A stretch of 64,000 nucleotides of DNA from Levilactobacillus enshiensis (GTDB lineage: Bacteria > Bacillota > Bacilli > Lactobacillales > Lactobacillaceae), in the NCBI RefSeq assembly GCF_007115095.1, contig NZ_SULH01000007.1, forward strand, positions 61,933 to 125,932, in the 5' to 3' direction. The notes beneath the pieces are model-generated. The model saw only the letters and a list, made by a program, of their open reading frames with translations. It did no database searches and was not told the origin of the DNA. Positions 1 through 7,134 of this stretch are shown in pieces (within the stretch, counting starts at the first letter, position 1; every line of letters starts with the position of its first letter). The translations under genes were made by a program, and so were the position numbers.

Positions 1-738
1 GCTTTGTAACTGTCGTCGTGTCTCTAAGAATTTCATGCGTTTGCGTAAGATCTTCTTGCCATCAAAGAATCGTGTTTTCCCCAGGTAATCATGAACTGTT
101 GCTAAGAAACGCAACCCACGGTCAATGCCGACAATCTTGGACTGGCTTGTTGGCTCAAAATCAGCGACTTCTTTCGTAACGCCAATATGTAAGTACCACT
201 TGCCTTGAGAATGGACTAGCTTGGCTGTCCCAAACTTCCAGCCACTCTGAAAGTATTGTTCAAAGCCTTTGCTAGTAAAGCTCATCTTAGTTCTCTTGCC
301 TAATGTTATGAGTGAAATTTCAGTCATTCCATTGACAAAGGAATAATTACTTTGTCGAACTAAGTCTGCTTGGGGCTTCGAGAAATGGATAGGCTTGAAC
401 AGCCAGGTTAGGTCTTTCGGGGTCCGAACCCATTTTTTATCAACATCTTGGTAACGGAAAGGATGTTGTTTTATCTGTTCTAAGACGGTTTTGTAACGAG
501 CGACAACCGTCCTGAAGACGGACTGGATCATTTGACTGTTCAAAGGAGATTCTTGCCGGAACTTTTTATACAGGGCATGATTAATTTTTAAATAGTTCAT
601 TGGGAACGCATGGTTAAATACCCATTCACTAACGATGTTGGCTAATCGCTGATACTCTTGGCTCTCCGCCAAAAGCTGAACTGCTCGTATTGAATTAGGA
701 TAGAGTCTGATTTTTGCTGTTCGGCCTAATAGCACCAT
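1..738 (-). CDS. tnpB: TnpB-family protein of an IS200/IS605-type element, 5' part (runs off window)
   Basis: An open frame begins at ATG 738 after a strong GGGGAGGTGAACG ribosome site and continues without a stop to base 1, giving 246 visible codons. Residues about 204-208 read GIDRG, the first RuvC-type aspartate motif of OrfB/TnpB proteins. The preceding region (about 160-200) is the typical WYLHIGV strand segment. TnpB proteins are RNA-guided DNA nucleases carried by IS200/IS605 elements; they are not the transposase itself. No tnpA is visible on this side. The C-terminal RuvC motifs, zinc finger and the guide-RNA region lie outside the window, so activity cannot be judged. The element interrupts a toxin gene just upstream. 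Confidence 0.88.
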   Translation of the reverse strand, partial: MVLLGRTAKIRLYPNSIRAVQLLAESQEYQRLANIVSEWVFNHAFPMNYLKINHALYKKFRQESPLNSQMIQSVFRTVVARYKTVLEQIKQHPFRYQDVDKKWVRTPKDLTWLFKPIHFSKPQADLVRQSNYSFVNGMTEISLITLGKRTKMSFTSKGFEQYFQSGWKFGTAKLVHSQGKWYLHIGVTKEVADFEPTSQSKIVGIDRGLRFLATVHDYLGKTRFFDGKKILRKRMKFLETRRQLQS

Positions 739-765
739 CGTTCACCTCCCCAAAAGGTTGAATTA

Positions 766-771
766 ATTATA
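766..771 (-). promoter_or_regulatory. Likely extended -10 box of tnpB
   Basis: Reading the minus strand, TGCTATAAT lies about 28 bases before the tnpB start. TATAAT is perfect and is preceded by TG (extended -10). No convincing -35 is visible 17 bases upstream. Confidence 0.5.
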
Positions 772-835
772 GCATGATTTAATCACCCATAAGGGGAACA
801 TATGTTTTAAAAAGAGTTAAGCTTTCGCATTCATT

Positions 836-853
836 CTTTGATTGAAATCAAAG
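836..853. promoter_or_regulatory. Perfect palindrome CTTTGATT-GA-AATCAAAG (IS-end hairpin or FNR-type box)
   Basis: Eight-base arms separated by GA. It lies about 100 bases upstream of tnpB and 15-20 bases inside the point where the toxin reading frame stops resembling its family. That is where IS200/IS605 left ends carry a subterminal hairpin. The core also matches TTGAT-N4-ATCAA, and 16 identical bases occur at 7035-7050, so a regulator site is the alternative. Confidence 0.5.
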
Positions 854-898
854 GTTTTCTGCTGAGGTTATATAAAATATATCGCCTTGGCTTACCAT
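848..898 (-). pseudogene. Truncated PemK/MazF-type toxin (first ~10 codons only)
   Basis: An ATG at 898 overlaps the stop codon of the upstream antitoxin (ATGGTAA), the usual arrangement of PemI/PemK operons. It encodes MVSQGDIFYI, which matches the conserved start of PemK/MazF toxins. Family resemblance then ends abruptly and a stop follows at 850-848. The tnpB element begins at about this point. The rest of the toxin is absent from the window, so it was either deleted or lies beyond the element, outside view. Confidence 0.7.
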
Positions 899-1155
899 GG
901 AAGTTCATTACCTTCTGACTTTCCCCAATCAAGCTCGTGATCTCGTTTTCCATCGTCTTGCCATTCCTTAAATAATTCATGAATATTGGTCGGATTCTTT
1001 CTTATTGGTGTTAAAATGATAGATCCATTTTCAATTGTTATTGTCATATCTTGATTATCATCTAAATTCAATTGCTTAATAATCTGGCTTGGAATTCTAA
1101 CAGCTCTGTCGTTCCCCAATATTGCCAAGCTTGTTTGTTCTTTTATAAGTTCCAT
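892..1155 (-). CDS. MazE/PemI-type antitoxin (AbrB fold), orphaned
   Basis: 87 residues. The N-terminal ~50 residues look like an AbrB/SpoVT swapped-hairpin DNA-binding domain (pattern GNDRAVRIPSQIIKQL). The acidic, tryptophan-rich tail (about 60-87, KEWQDDGKRDHELDWG) is typical of PemI/MazE antitoxins, which use it to cover the toxin. The start ATG follows a TAGGAGG-like site. Its toxin partner is reduced to a stub downstream, so it can no longer neutralise a cognate toxin encoded here, though it could still bind DNA or protect against related toxins. Confidence in the family is high; the present function is inferred. Confidence 0.8.
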   Translation of the reverse strand: MELIKEQTSLAILGNDRAVRIPSQIIKQLNLDDNQDMTITIENGSIILTPIRKNPTNIHELFKEWQDDGKRDHELDWGKSEGNELPW

Positions 1156-1235
1156 ATTTTCCTCCTAAATTATTATCTTTAAGCTAAAGATGTCCCATGT
1201 AGATACAAGATGCAACTATCATACTCTATTTACTT

Positions 1236-1270
1236 AAAAAGGCTCTCCCATTTGAATTCTGGGAGAGTCT
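1236..1270 (-). terminator. Rho-independent terminator after the RHH gene
   Basis: A ten-base stem (GGCTCTCCCA with TGGGAGAGTC, one G-T pair) is followed on the minus strand by TTTTT, directly after the stop of the 1277-1483 gene. Confidence 0.85.
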
Positions 1271-1276
1271 TTTACT

Positions 1277-1483
1277 TTAATCGATATTCAATTCCTTCAA
1301 CGTATCCCGCCACGACAGACTCATCGTGGGTCGCTTTACGACGCGTTCAGTTGGCCGGTTCTCCAGACTAGCTGCCACGACCTGCTTGATGTAGTCCTCG
1401 TCGTTGATGCGGTGCAGGCGGGTGTAACTTTCCAACCGTCGTTCTGTTTCCTTATCCAAACGAATCGAAATTGTTTCTGCCAT
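1277..1483 (-). CDS. Small ribbon-helix-helix protein, orphan antitoxin-like
   Basis: 68 residues with AAAGAGG upstream of the ATG. The first 45 residues (ISIRLDKETERRLE, then two helices) are a classic ribbon-helix-helix DNA-binding domain of the CopG/RelB/DinJ type. The tail (about 46-68) is basic then acidic, like the toxin-binding tails of RelB-type antitoxins. No toxin follows: a terminator starts 7 bases after the stop, and the next upstream gene is azlD. It is either an orphan antitoxin or a stand-alone small repressor. Two palindromes with TGAC/GTCA half-sites lie just upstream and suggest autoregulation. Confidence 0.65.
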   Translation of the reverse strand: MAETISIRLDKETERRLESYTRLHRINDEDYIKQVVAASLENRPTERVVKRPTMSLSWRDTLKELNID

Positions 1484-1533
1484 AATAATACAGCCTCTTT
1501 TCTGCGGCTAACGATAGGCCCTTTTAGGGAGAA

Positions 1534-1565
1534 GGTCAATTAAAATGACCGCAAATGACTAGTCA
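1534..1565. promoter_or_regulatory. Paired palindromes upstream of the RHH gene, candidate operator
   Basis: GGTCAATTAAAATGACC (1534-1550) and TGACTAGTCA (1556-1565) are separate palindromes sharing TGAC/GTCA halves. They lie 50-80 bases upstream of the RHH start. RHH repressors usually bind such repeated short half-sites. Confidence 0.4.
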
Positions 1566-1567
1566 CT

Positions 1568-1598
1568 AAAAAAAGGCCAAGCATCCGCCCAGCCTTTC
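1568..1598 (-). terminator. Terminator of the azlCD operon
   Basis: On the minus strand, AAAGGCTGGGC pairs imperfectly with GCTTGGCCTTT and is followed by a T run, 20 bases after the azlD stop. Confidence 0.75.
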
Positions 1599-1617
1599 AA
1601 CTCATCATTAATTTTAA

Positions 1618-1965
1618 TCACGCAATAAACATCGACAACAGGAACACAGCAATCAATCCCGTAATCACTGAAATCGCCATTGATCGCGTTCTGTAGGCAA
1701 TGATGACTACCACGACGGCCGCCAACATTTCTGAAAAGTGGTTCAAAATCAGCGCGTAACTAGCACTATCAATGAAGATGTCCTTAACGACTAGTGCCGT
1801 AAACAGCGACACCGGCACAAACTTCATCCATTCGTTGAACCATTCAGGAATTGCCCGTTTGGTGAATAACATTAGGGGCAGGAAGCGCGGCACGAAGGCA
1901 ACGCAAAAGCCCAAAATAATCAACCAAAAGTGTTGCGTACTGTTCCACGTATTAACTGCACTCAT
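1618..1965 (-). CDS. azlD: AzlD family branched-chain amino acid transport subunit
   Basis: 115 residues with four hydrophobic segments (about 12-32, 50-65, 70-90, 95-113). The motif PRFLPLMLFTKRAIPEW near residue 25 is typical of the AzlD family. AzlD is the small partner of AzlC, and together they export branched-chain amino acids across the membrane. It starts 17 bases after azlC, so the two form one transcript ending at the terminator 1568-1598. The length is normal for the family. Confidence 0.9.
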   Translation of the reverse strand: MSAVNTWNSTQHFWLIILGFCVAFVPRFLPLMLFTKRAIPEWFNEWMKFVPVSLFTALVVKDIFIDSASYALILNHFSEMLAAVVVVIIAYRTRSMAISVITGLIAVFLLSMFIA

Positions 1966-1982
1966 ATAGCGTCTCCCGTATC

Positions 1983-2783
1983 CTATTCGTCCGTATTTTC
2001 AACTGCCGACTTCTTGGCGCCCGGTCCCCGGAGCTTCCACAGCCAGTGACTGTCGGGTAAATGCTTCCGCAGCGTTGTTTCTAAGTAGAAGCCAATCAAC
2101 GAAGCAATGATCGTCGAAATAACTAATCCTAACGTACTCTTGGTCAGCATCATACATACCGCCGCCAGCACACCAGAAATTAAGCAGATTACCACCGTCA
2201 ACCGGTTCTTGATCTGCATCACGATCATGTACAAGAAGAGCGCCGTTAGGGCAAAGTTAACGATTCCCAAGTCGATCTTCAACGTACTCCCAATCAAGCT
2301 CCCAACAATGTTGCTGACAGCCCAGAACAGTAAGGAATAGTGTTCCACCATCAAGGCTTCCTTACCCGTCCACTTTTTATCGGTGGCGAATTTTAAGTAG
2401 TTAATGGCGTAGTTTTCATCGTTTAAAGACACCGCGAAGATGAACAAAAAGTGGTTGGATTGCCCCTTTAAGTAAGGCGATAAACTCGAACTCAGTAAAG
2501 CATACCGTAATTCCAAGAAGAACAGCATCAAAACAATTGAAAGTAATGGGGAATTAATGGTCAACATCGTGGCAATTAAAAATTGTGCCCCACCGGAAAA
2601 GATCAAGATCGAAACTAATCCAGTCAGTAAGGTATTGAACCCTGCCGCGTGTAGCAAAATCCCACAAGCCAGCCCGATTGGGATGTAACTCAAATTAAGG
2701 GGCATGGCTACCCGCAGTGTAGACCGCCATAAGGGTTCATTCGGGTCCGCCACCTGCTTGGGGTTTGGCCGTCGTTTATTCAA
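1983..2783 (-). CDS. azlC: AzlC family branched-chain amino acid exporter
   Basis: 266 residues. The best start is TTG 2783, nine bases after GGAGG. The protein has about seven to eight membrane segments and the AzlC signature around residues 27-50 (AMPLNLSYIPIGLACGILL), followed by SGGAQFLIATML near 65. It forms a two-gene operon with azlD. Substrate range (leucine/isoleucine/valine, azaleucine) is known for the family and inferred here. No dedicated regulator (azlB) is adjacent. Confidence 0.9.
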   Translation of the reverse strand: MNKRRPNPKQVADPNEPLWRSTLRVAMPLNLSYIPIGLACGILLHAAGFNTLLTGLVSILIFSGGAQFLIATMLTINSPLLSIVLMLFFLELRYALLSSSLSPYLKGQSNHFLFIFAVSLNDENYAINYLKFATDKKWTGKEALMVEHYSLLFWAVSNIVGSLIGSTLKIDLGIVNFALTALFLYMIVMQIKNRLTVVICLISGVLAAVCMMLTKSTLGLVISTIIASLIGFYLETTLRKHLPDSHWLWKLRGPGAKKSAVENTDE

Positions 2784-2992
2784 GAATGTTTGCCTCCGTC
2801 GAATACTCTGAGATATGAATCAGGTTAACGGGTTTACCCATTAGCCATAAAACCACACGATGATATTTTAACATGTTTCAAGTCATTTTCATATAACAAC
2901 TCTAATATTTATCAAGCTGTATCCCGGATTTCACCGCGGTTGCTTCCCGCTTTGTGAAAGGCCGCGGTCAATTTTCATACCCGTGCTTTCAC

Positions 2993-3487
2993 TTAGAAAT
3001 GCTTCCCATACACCTCTAGATCCGCCGTAAAACCGGCCATGTCAGCGATTGCTGGTAAATGGCCCCAGTGTGCATAACCGGCCTTCTCAAACAGGCCGCG
3101 ACTCGCCCGATTGTGCCCAAAAATTCGCGAAATGATGGTGGTGAGCCCTAATTTCGGCGCTTGCTCATCCACCCAAGCCACTGCCTGGCTCCCCATATGT
3201 TGACCCTGTGCTGTATGAGCCAAATAAAGGGCTATTTCGGCCGTATAACGGTAACCTGCACGATCACTGTAAGGTTCTAGCCCCACGTAGCCAACGACCT
3301 CACCGGCGCTCTCAATCACCCACAATGGAAAATGGTCATCCGTAAACTCCGCAAACCACGCTTGACGTTGCGCCACCGTGGTTGGTTCCAAATCCGCCGT
3401 ACTCCCTTTGGTGGCAATGGCCTCATTATAGATTTCAATAATTCGTGGTTGATCTGTAGAAGTTGCTAAACGAAACGTTGCTGCCAT
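2993..3487 (-). CDS. GNAT N-acetyltransferase, phosphinothricin acetyltransferase-like
   Basis: 164 residues after AAGAGGAACTGAG. The fold order fits GNAT enzymes: N-terminal RLATSTDQPRIIEIYNEAI, a VGYVGLEPY strand near 65, acetyl-CoA loop AQGQHMGSQA near 93-102, and HNRASRGLFEKAGYAHWG near 125-142. The PAT/YwnH-like subgroup acetylates methionine sulfoximine or phosphinothricin-type amino acid analogues, but the substrate cannot be read from the sequence. It stands alone. A CCGCGG hairpin lies downstream (2934-2967) without a T run. Confidence 0.82.
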   Translation of the reverse strand: MAATFRLATSTDQPRIIEIYNEAIATKGSTADLEPTTVAQRQAWFAEFTDDHFPLWVIESAGEVVGYVGLEPYSDRAGYRYTAEIALYLAHTAQGQHMGSQAVAWVDEQAPKLGLTTIISRIFGHNRASRGLFEKAGYAHWGHLPAIADMAGFTADLEVYGKHF

Positions 3488-3568
3488 CTCAGTTCCTCTT
3501 TTCTCTTACTGCGTTCCATTATACGCAAAAATGATGACACCGCTACGACCAATTTTCCTGATTTAGCC

Positions 3569-3598
3569 AAAAAAAAGCCTGGATTTTCATCCAGACTT
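3569..3598 (-). terminator. Terminator of the YhgE-family gene
   Basis: GTCTGGAT/ATCCAGGC stem with a GAAA-type loop followed by TTTTTTTT on the minus strand, just after the stop at 3613. Confidence 0.85.
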
Positions 3599-3612
3599 CT
3601 CGATAATCATTT

Positions 3613-6600
3613 TTATGAATGAGAGTTTGACGTTGGATCTTCAACCTCTTGTAACTTCTGGTTGTCATCCAACTGTGACTTGCCCATCAAATGCTTCTTC
3701 TGCAACCAGACCATCGTTGGCCATAGCAATGCTAACGCCAGAATCGTGAAGAGGGTCAGCATCCAAACAGCTTGTCCAACCTCGCCGCTCATCCCTGATG
3801 TAATGGCTTCACGGAATCCGAGGATCGAGTAAGTCATTGGCAAGAATGGGTGCACAACGTTGTAGAAGTGGTTCGTGACTTCCATTGGGAACGTCCCACC
3901 GGAACCACCAAGTTGCAACATCAGGAGAACCATGGCGATGAAACGACCAGGGTTGTCCAGTAACATCGACAGGAACATGACGATAAACATCGACGCCTCC
4001 GCGAAGAACACGGAAACCAGGATCATTTGACCTGGATTGTCGACCGTCAAGCCACCTAACATCATCAGTACCGGTTCAACAACCCCCATTGCCAGTGCTT
4101 CAAAAGCACCAATGGAAACCTTGCTGAGGAACCAGCCCGTTGCAGTCCCGTCTTCACGTGAGACCTTCCGAATTGGGAAGGCAAAGTTGAAGACCAAGGC
4201 CCCAACGTAGAGGGCAACGGACAGAACGTATGGTGCTAAGGCATGACCATAGTTTGGCACGTAACTGTAGTTTTCATGCTTCAGCTTCGTTGGTGCGGCA
4301 AACATGTCCGCCGTCTTGTTCGTCAATGGTTGGGCGGCCAATTGATCAGCACCACTCTTCAAGGACTTCGCTAAGGTACCGCTCCCGTCCTTCAGTTTGT
4401 TGGCGCCATCGACCAATTTACCACTATTGTCGTTCAACTTAGCGGACCCATCAGCCAGCTGGTTAACCCCACTGGTCAAAGTTGGCACACTGTCGTTCAA
4501 CGTGGTCAAACCAGAGCTCAACTGACTTGCCCCTTGGTTCAACTTGTTCGAGTTGCTGGTCAACTTGTTGCCGGCAGCCGTCAACTTAAGCGTGTTGGCA
4601 TTTAATTGTGAACCAGCAGCAGAGAGTTTTCCTGAACTAGACGTTAACTTCGACCCAGCAGCGTTCAGCTTACCCGTGTTGGCGTTCAGCTTGTTCACCC
4701 CAGCAGCGGCCGTTTGTAACCCACTATCCAGCGTTGTCACACCACCAGCAACTTGCTTAGAACCGCTCTTCAAGGCAGCACCGTTCTTAGCCAATTCAGC
4801 AGTCCCGTTCAGAATTTGGGTAACCCCATTCGTCAACGTTGGGACTTGGCTGTTCAGTGTGTTCAAGCCGTTCTTCAAGGTCGTGGAACCGGCGAAGGCT
4901 TGGTCGACACCAGACGTGTACGCCTTAACCCCGTTAGCTAACGTGTTCACACCAGACGTTAAGGTCGTGGAACCACCGTTGACTTGGGCGTTAAGCGATT
5001 GTACACCCTGAGCAAATGCGGATAATTGACCAATTGTGCTTCCTAAATCTGTACTTGATAATTCTGTCATCACTTGCGTTAAACCAGCAGAAACTTGACT
5101 AGTTGCTTGAGCAACACCAGCCGTTAATGCTACCAATTGTGCGCTAGCCTTGGTCGATTCAACGGTTTTGGTCGTGGTCGTATTCGTTGCATTAGAGGTT
5201 CCAGTTGACACACTATCCGCAGCTTTTTTAGCTGCAGCTGCATCATTAACCATCTGACCTGCTAATGAAGCAACTTCCGAACTATTGTCTTCTTTACCAG
5301 TAGCTGCCTTTAACGCAGCTGCCGTTGCAACCGCGGTATTCGCAGCACTCTTCGCCGCAGCAGCACCGTTATCAGAAGAACCATTACCGTTAGTCGTACT
5401 TTGACTAGAAACTGTGTTTGCTTGCGGTTGTGCCTGATTTTCTTGCTGTGCCAATGCGGCTGCTTTTTGCGCATATGTGTCTGCCGCCTTTGCACCTGCA
5501 TCGATTTTACCCAATCCAGCCGCTAAGTTAGTTAATTGTGCCGTAGCACTTGGATTGTTGGCATCACCATTAATCTTAGCTAATACTTGATCAGCAGCAG
5601 TTCCCAATTGACTAACACCATCTGACAAGCTCTGTGCTTGTACCGCTAAGGTGTTGGCACCGGAAGCTAGGTCAGTCGAATTGCCACTTAAAGTCGACAA
5701 CCCAGAATTCAATGAAGAACTCCCGTCGTACAACTGAGAAACACCACTAGCCAGTGAAGTTGCCCCACTACCTAACTTCTGGACACCAGTGTTCAACGTG
5801 TAGACCCCGTCGACGTACTTGTAGACACCAGAGTTCAATGAGTTGGCCCCATTAGCGAGCTTCTTGGTCCCAGCCGTCAGTTGTGGCATCCCAGCACTTA
5901 ACTGGCTAACACCACTTGTGAATTGGTTGACCCCACTGACATATTGGCCAGTTCCACTCGTGTACTGGTTAACCCCAGCAGTATATTGACCGACACCAGA
6001 CGTGTACTGGTTAACCCCAGTTGCGTACTGGCCGACCCCTGCCGTGTAGGTGCTTAACCCACTTTGCAGGGTCTTCGAACCAGACGACAACTTTTGAATC
6101 CCGGTTGCCAAAGGCGTCACGGAAGTCTTCATTTGTTGTAGACCATTGTTCAAGGTCTTGACCCCAGTCGTGTAGGTGTTCAGGCCGTCAGTCAACGTGA
6201 CCGTCCCATCCTTCAACTGGTTCGACCCCTTGGCCGCCTTGTTCATCCCTTTACCAACCGCATAGATCTGCTTAAAGGTTGCTTGGGCGTATGCCTTCGT
6301 CACCTTAGCTCGAATCTGGCTATTCAGCTGGTCTGAACCAACATCACTCATTACTTTTGCGATGTAGTTCGCCGATGCGTTAGTTTTATACGTAAAGGTC
6401 ATTTTCTTGGGGTGCTTGTCCAAGGCCGTTGCTGCATTGGCCGAGAAGTTCTTCGGAATCGTGATGACCGTGTAATACTTGTGGTCTTTCAATCCCTGCG
6501 CTGCCGTCTTGGCAGAAACGAACCGCCAACCCAATTGATGATTTTTCTTCAAATTGGTGATGGTCTGATCCCCAACATTTAACGTTTGCCCTTGGTAGGT

Positions 6601-6780
6601 CACAGGTTTATCCTGATTGACCACCGCCACGGGTAACTTTCCAGTCTCGCCATATGGATCCCAGACTGACTTCAGAAAGAAGATACTGTAGAGAAATGGA
6701 ATAAACATAATGGCCAAGACGGAGATTAAAATCAACCGGTTGTGCCGAATGTATTTCCATTCACCTTTTACCATGTTCAC
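3613..6780 (-). CDS. Giant YhgE/Pip-family membrane protein
   Basis: About 1055 residues. A GTG start at 6780 sits nine bases after AAAGGGAG; the longer TTG start at 6789 touches the ribosome site. There is one N-terminal membrane segment (about 15-35). Then follows a very long extracellular region of repeated ten-residue units such as YTSGVGQYTAGVNQ and LTSGVNQLADGSAK, likely helical, and a C-terminal block of five to six membrane segments (about 830-1040). This is the ABC-2-like architecture of the YhgE/Pip proteins (L. lactis Pip is the phage c2 adsorption protein). The middle (about residues 385-590) is rich in Ala/Gln/Ser/Thr and uses more A/T-ending codons than its flanks. It is monocistronic. 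Its role in the envelope is inferred. Confidence 0.85.
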   Translation of the reverse strand: MNMVKGEWKYIRHNRLILISVLAIMFIPFLYSIFFLKSVWDPYGETGKLPVAVVNQDKPVTYQGQTLNVGDQTITNLKKNHQLGWRFVSAKTAAQGLKDHKYYTVITIPKNFSANAATALDKHPKKMTFTYKTNASANYIAKVMSDVGSDQLNSQIRAKVTKAYAQATFKQIYAVGKGMNKAAKGSNQLKDGTVTLTDGLNTYTTGVKTLNNGLQQMKTSVTPLATGIQKLSSGSKTLQSGLSTYTAGVGQYATGVNQYTSGVGQYTAGVNQYTSGTGQYVSGVNQFTSGVSQLSAGMPQLTAGTKKLANGANSLNSGVYKYVDGVYTLNTGVQKLGSGATSLASGVSQLYDGSSSLNSGLSTLSGNSTDLASGANTLAVQAQSLSDGVSQLGTAADQVLAKINGDANNPSATAQLTNLAAGLGKIDAGAKAADTYAQKAAALAQQENQAQPQANTVSSQSTTNGNGSSDNGAAAAKSAANTAVATAAALKAATGKEDNSSEVASLAGQMVNDAAAAKKAADSVSTGTSNATNTTTTKTVESTKASAQLVALTAGVAQATSQVSAGLTQVMTELSSTDLGSTIGQLSAFAQGVQSLNAQVNGGSTTLTSGVNTLANGVKAYTSGVDQAFAGSTTLKNGLNTLNSQVPTLTNGVTQILNGTAELAKNGAALKSGSKQVAGGVTTLDSGLQTAAAGVNKLNANTGKLNAAGSKLTSSSGKLSAAGSQLNANTLKLTAAGNKLTSNSNKLNQGASQLSSGLTTLNDSVPTLTSGVNQLADGSAKLNDNSGKLVDGANKLKDGSGTLAKSLKSGADQLAAQPLTNKTADMFAAPTKLKHENYSYVPNYGHALAPYVLSVALYVGALVFNFAFPIRKVSREDGTATGWFLSKVSIGAFEALAMGVVEPVLMMLGGLTVDNPGQMILVSVFFAEASMFIVMFLSMLLDNPGRFIAMVLLMLQLGGSGGTFPMEVTNHFYNVVHPFLPMTYSILGFREAITSGMSGEVGQAVWMLTLFTILALALLWPTMVWLQKKHLMGKSQLDDNQKLQEVEDPTSNSHS

Positions 6781-6864
6781 GAATGCCAACTCCCTTTATC
6801 CTCAAAATATCCTTAAAAATGCATGTCTTAGGCTAATATTAAAGGTATCTTCGCACATTAATAC

Positions 6865-6876
6865 TTGACTTGTCAA
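6865..6876. promoter_or_regulatory. Palindrome TTGACTTGTCAA upstream of the YhgE gene
   Basis: A perfect 12-base palindrome 85 bases before the start codon. On the minus strand it contains TTGACA, so it may overlap a -35 element. No good -10 is seen at standard spacing. It could be an operator. Confidence 0.3.
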
Positions 6877-7036
6877 AACAATAACACGCCATAGACAATT
6901 TTTAGAAAGCGGCACCAGCCTTGTCCCACATGCATTTAGAGCACTTTGAAATTTATTTTTAAATTTTATTACTTATCAAGTTCAACTCATGTTCTGATGA
7001 TATGTCCTAGTATAGCGGCGAGGTCCGCACTTTACT

Positions 7037-7050
7037 TTGATTGAAATCAA
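7037..7050. promoter_or_regulatory. FNR-type box TTGATTGAAATCAA upstream of the YhgE gene
   Basis: Exact match to TTGAT-N4-ATCAA, the CRP/FNR-family consensus, 257 bases upstream of the YhgE start. On the minus strand it is followed by TATACT (about 7010-7015), a plausible -10, so the site would lie near the -35 region. The same 16 bases occur at 836-851. Confidence 0.4.
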
Positions 7051-7088
7051 GTTGGGGTGTCACTTTCTACTATTATATTTGCGCACAG

Positions 7089-7123
7089 AAAAAGAGCCAC
7101 TGCCCACTAACGGTCAGTGACTC
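7089..7123 (-). terminator. Terminator of the D,D-carboxypeptidase gene
   Basis: GAGTCACTG/CAGTGGCTC stem followed by TTTTT on the minus strand, 12 bases after the stop. Confidence 0.85.
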
Positions 7124-7134
7124 CCAACTTCACT

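Noticed and set aside
2934-2967. CCGCGG...CCGCGG hairpin downstream of the GNAT gene as a terminator
   Set aside because: No T run follows on the minus strand; possible but not supported.
4400-6200. CRISPR-like regular repeats
   Set aside because: They are codons for degenerate ten-residue protein repeats in the YhgE-family gene; no constant repeat with unique spacers.
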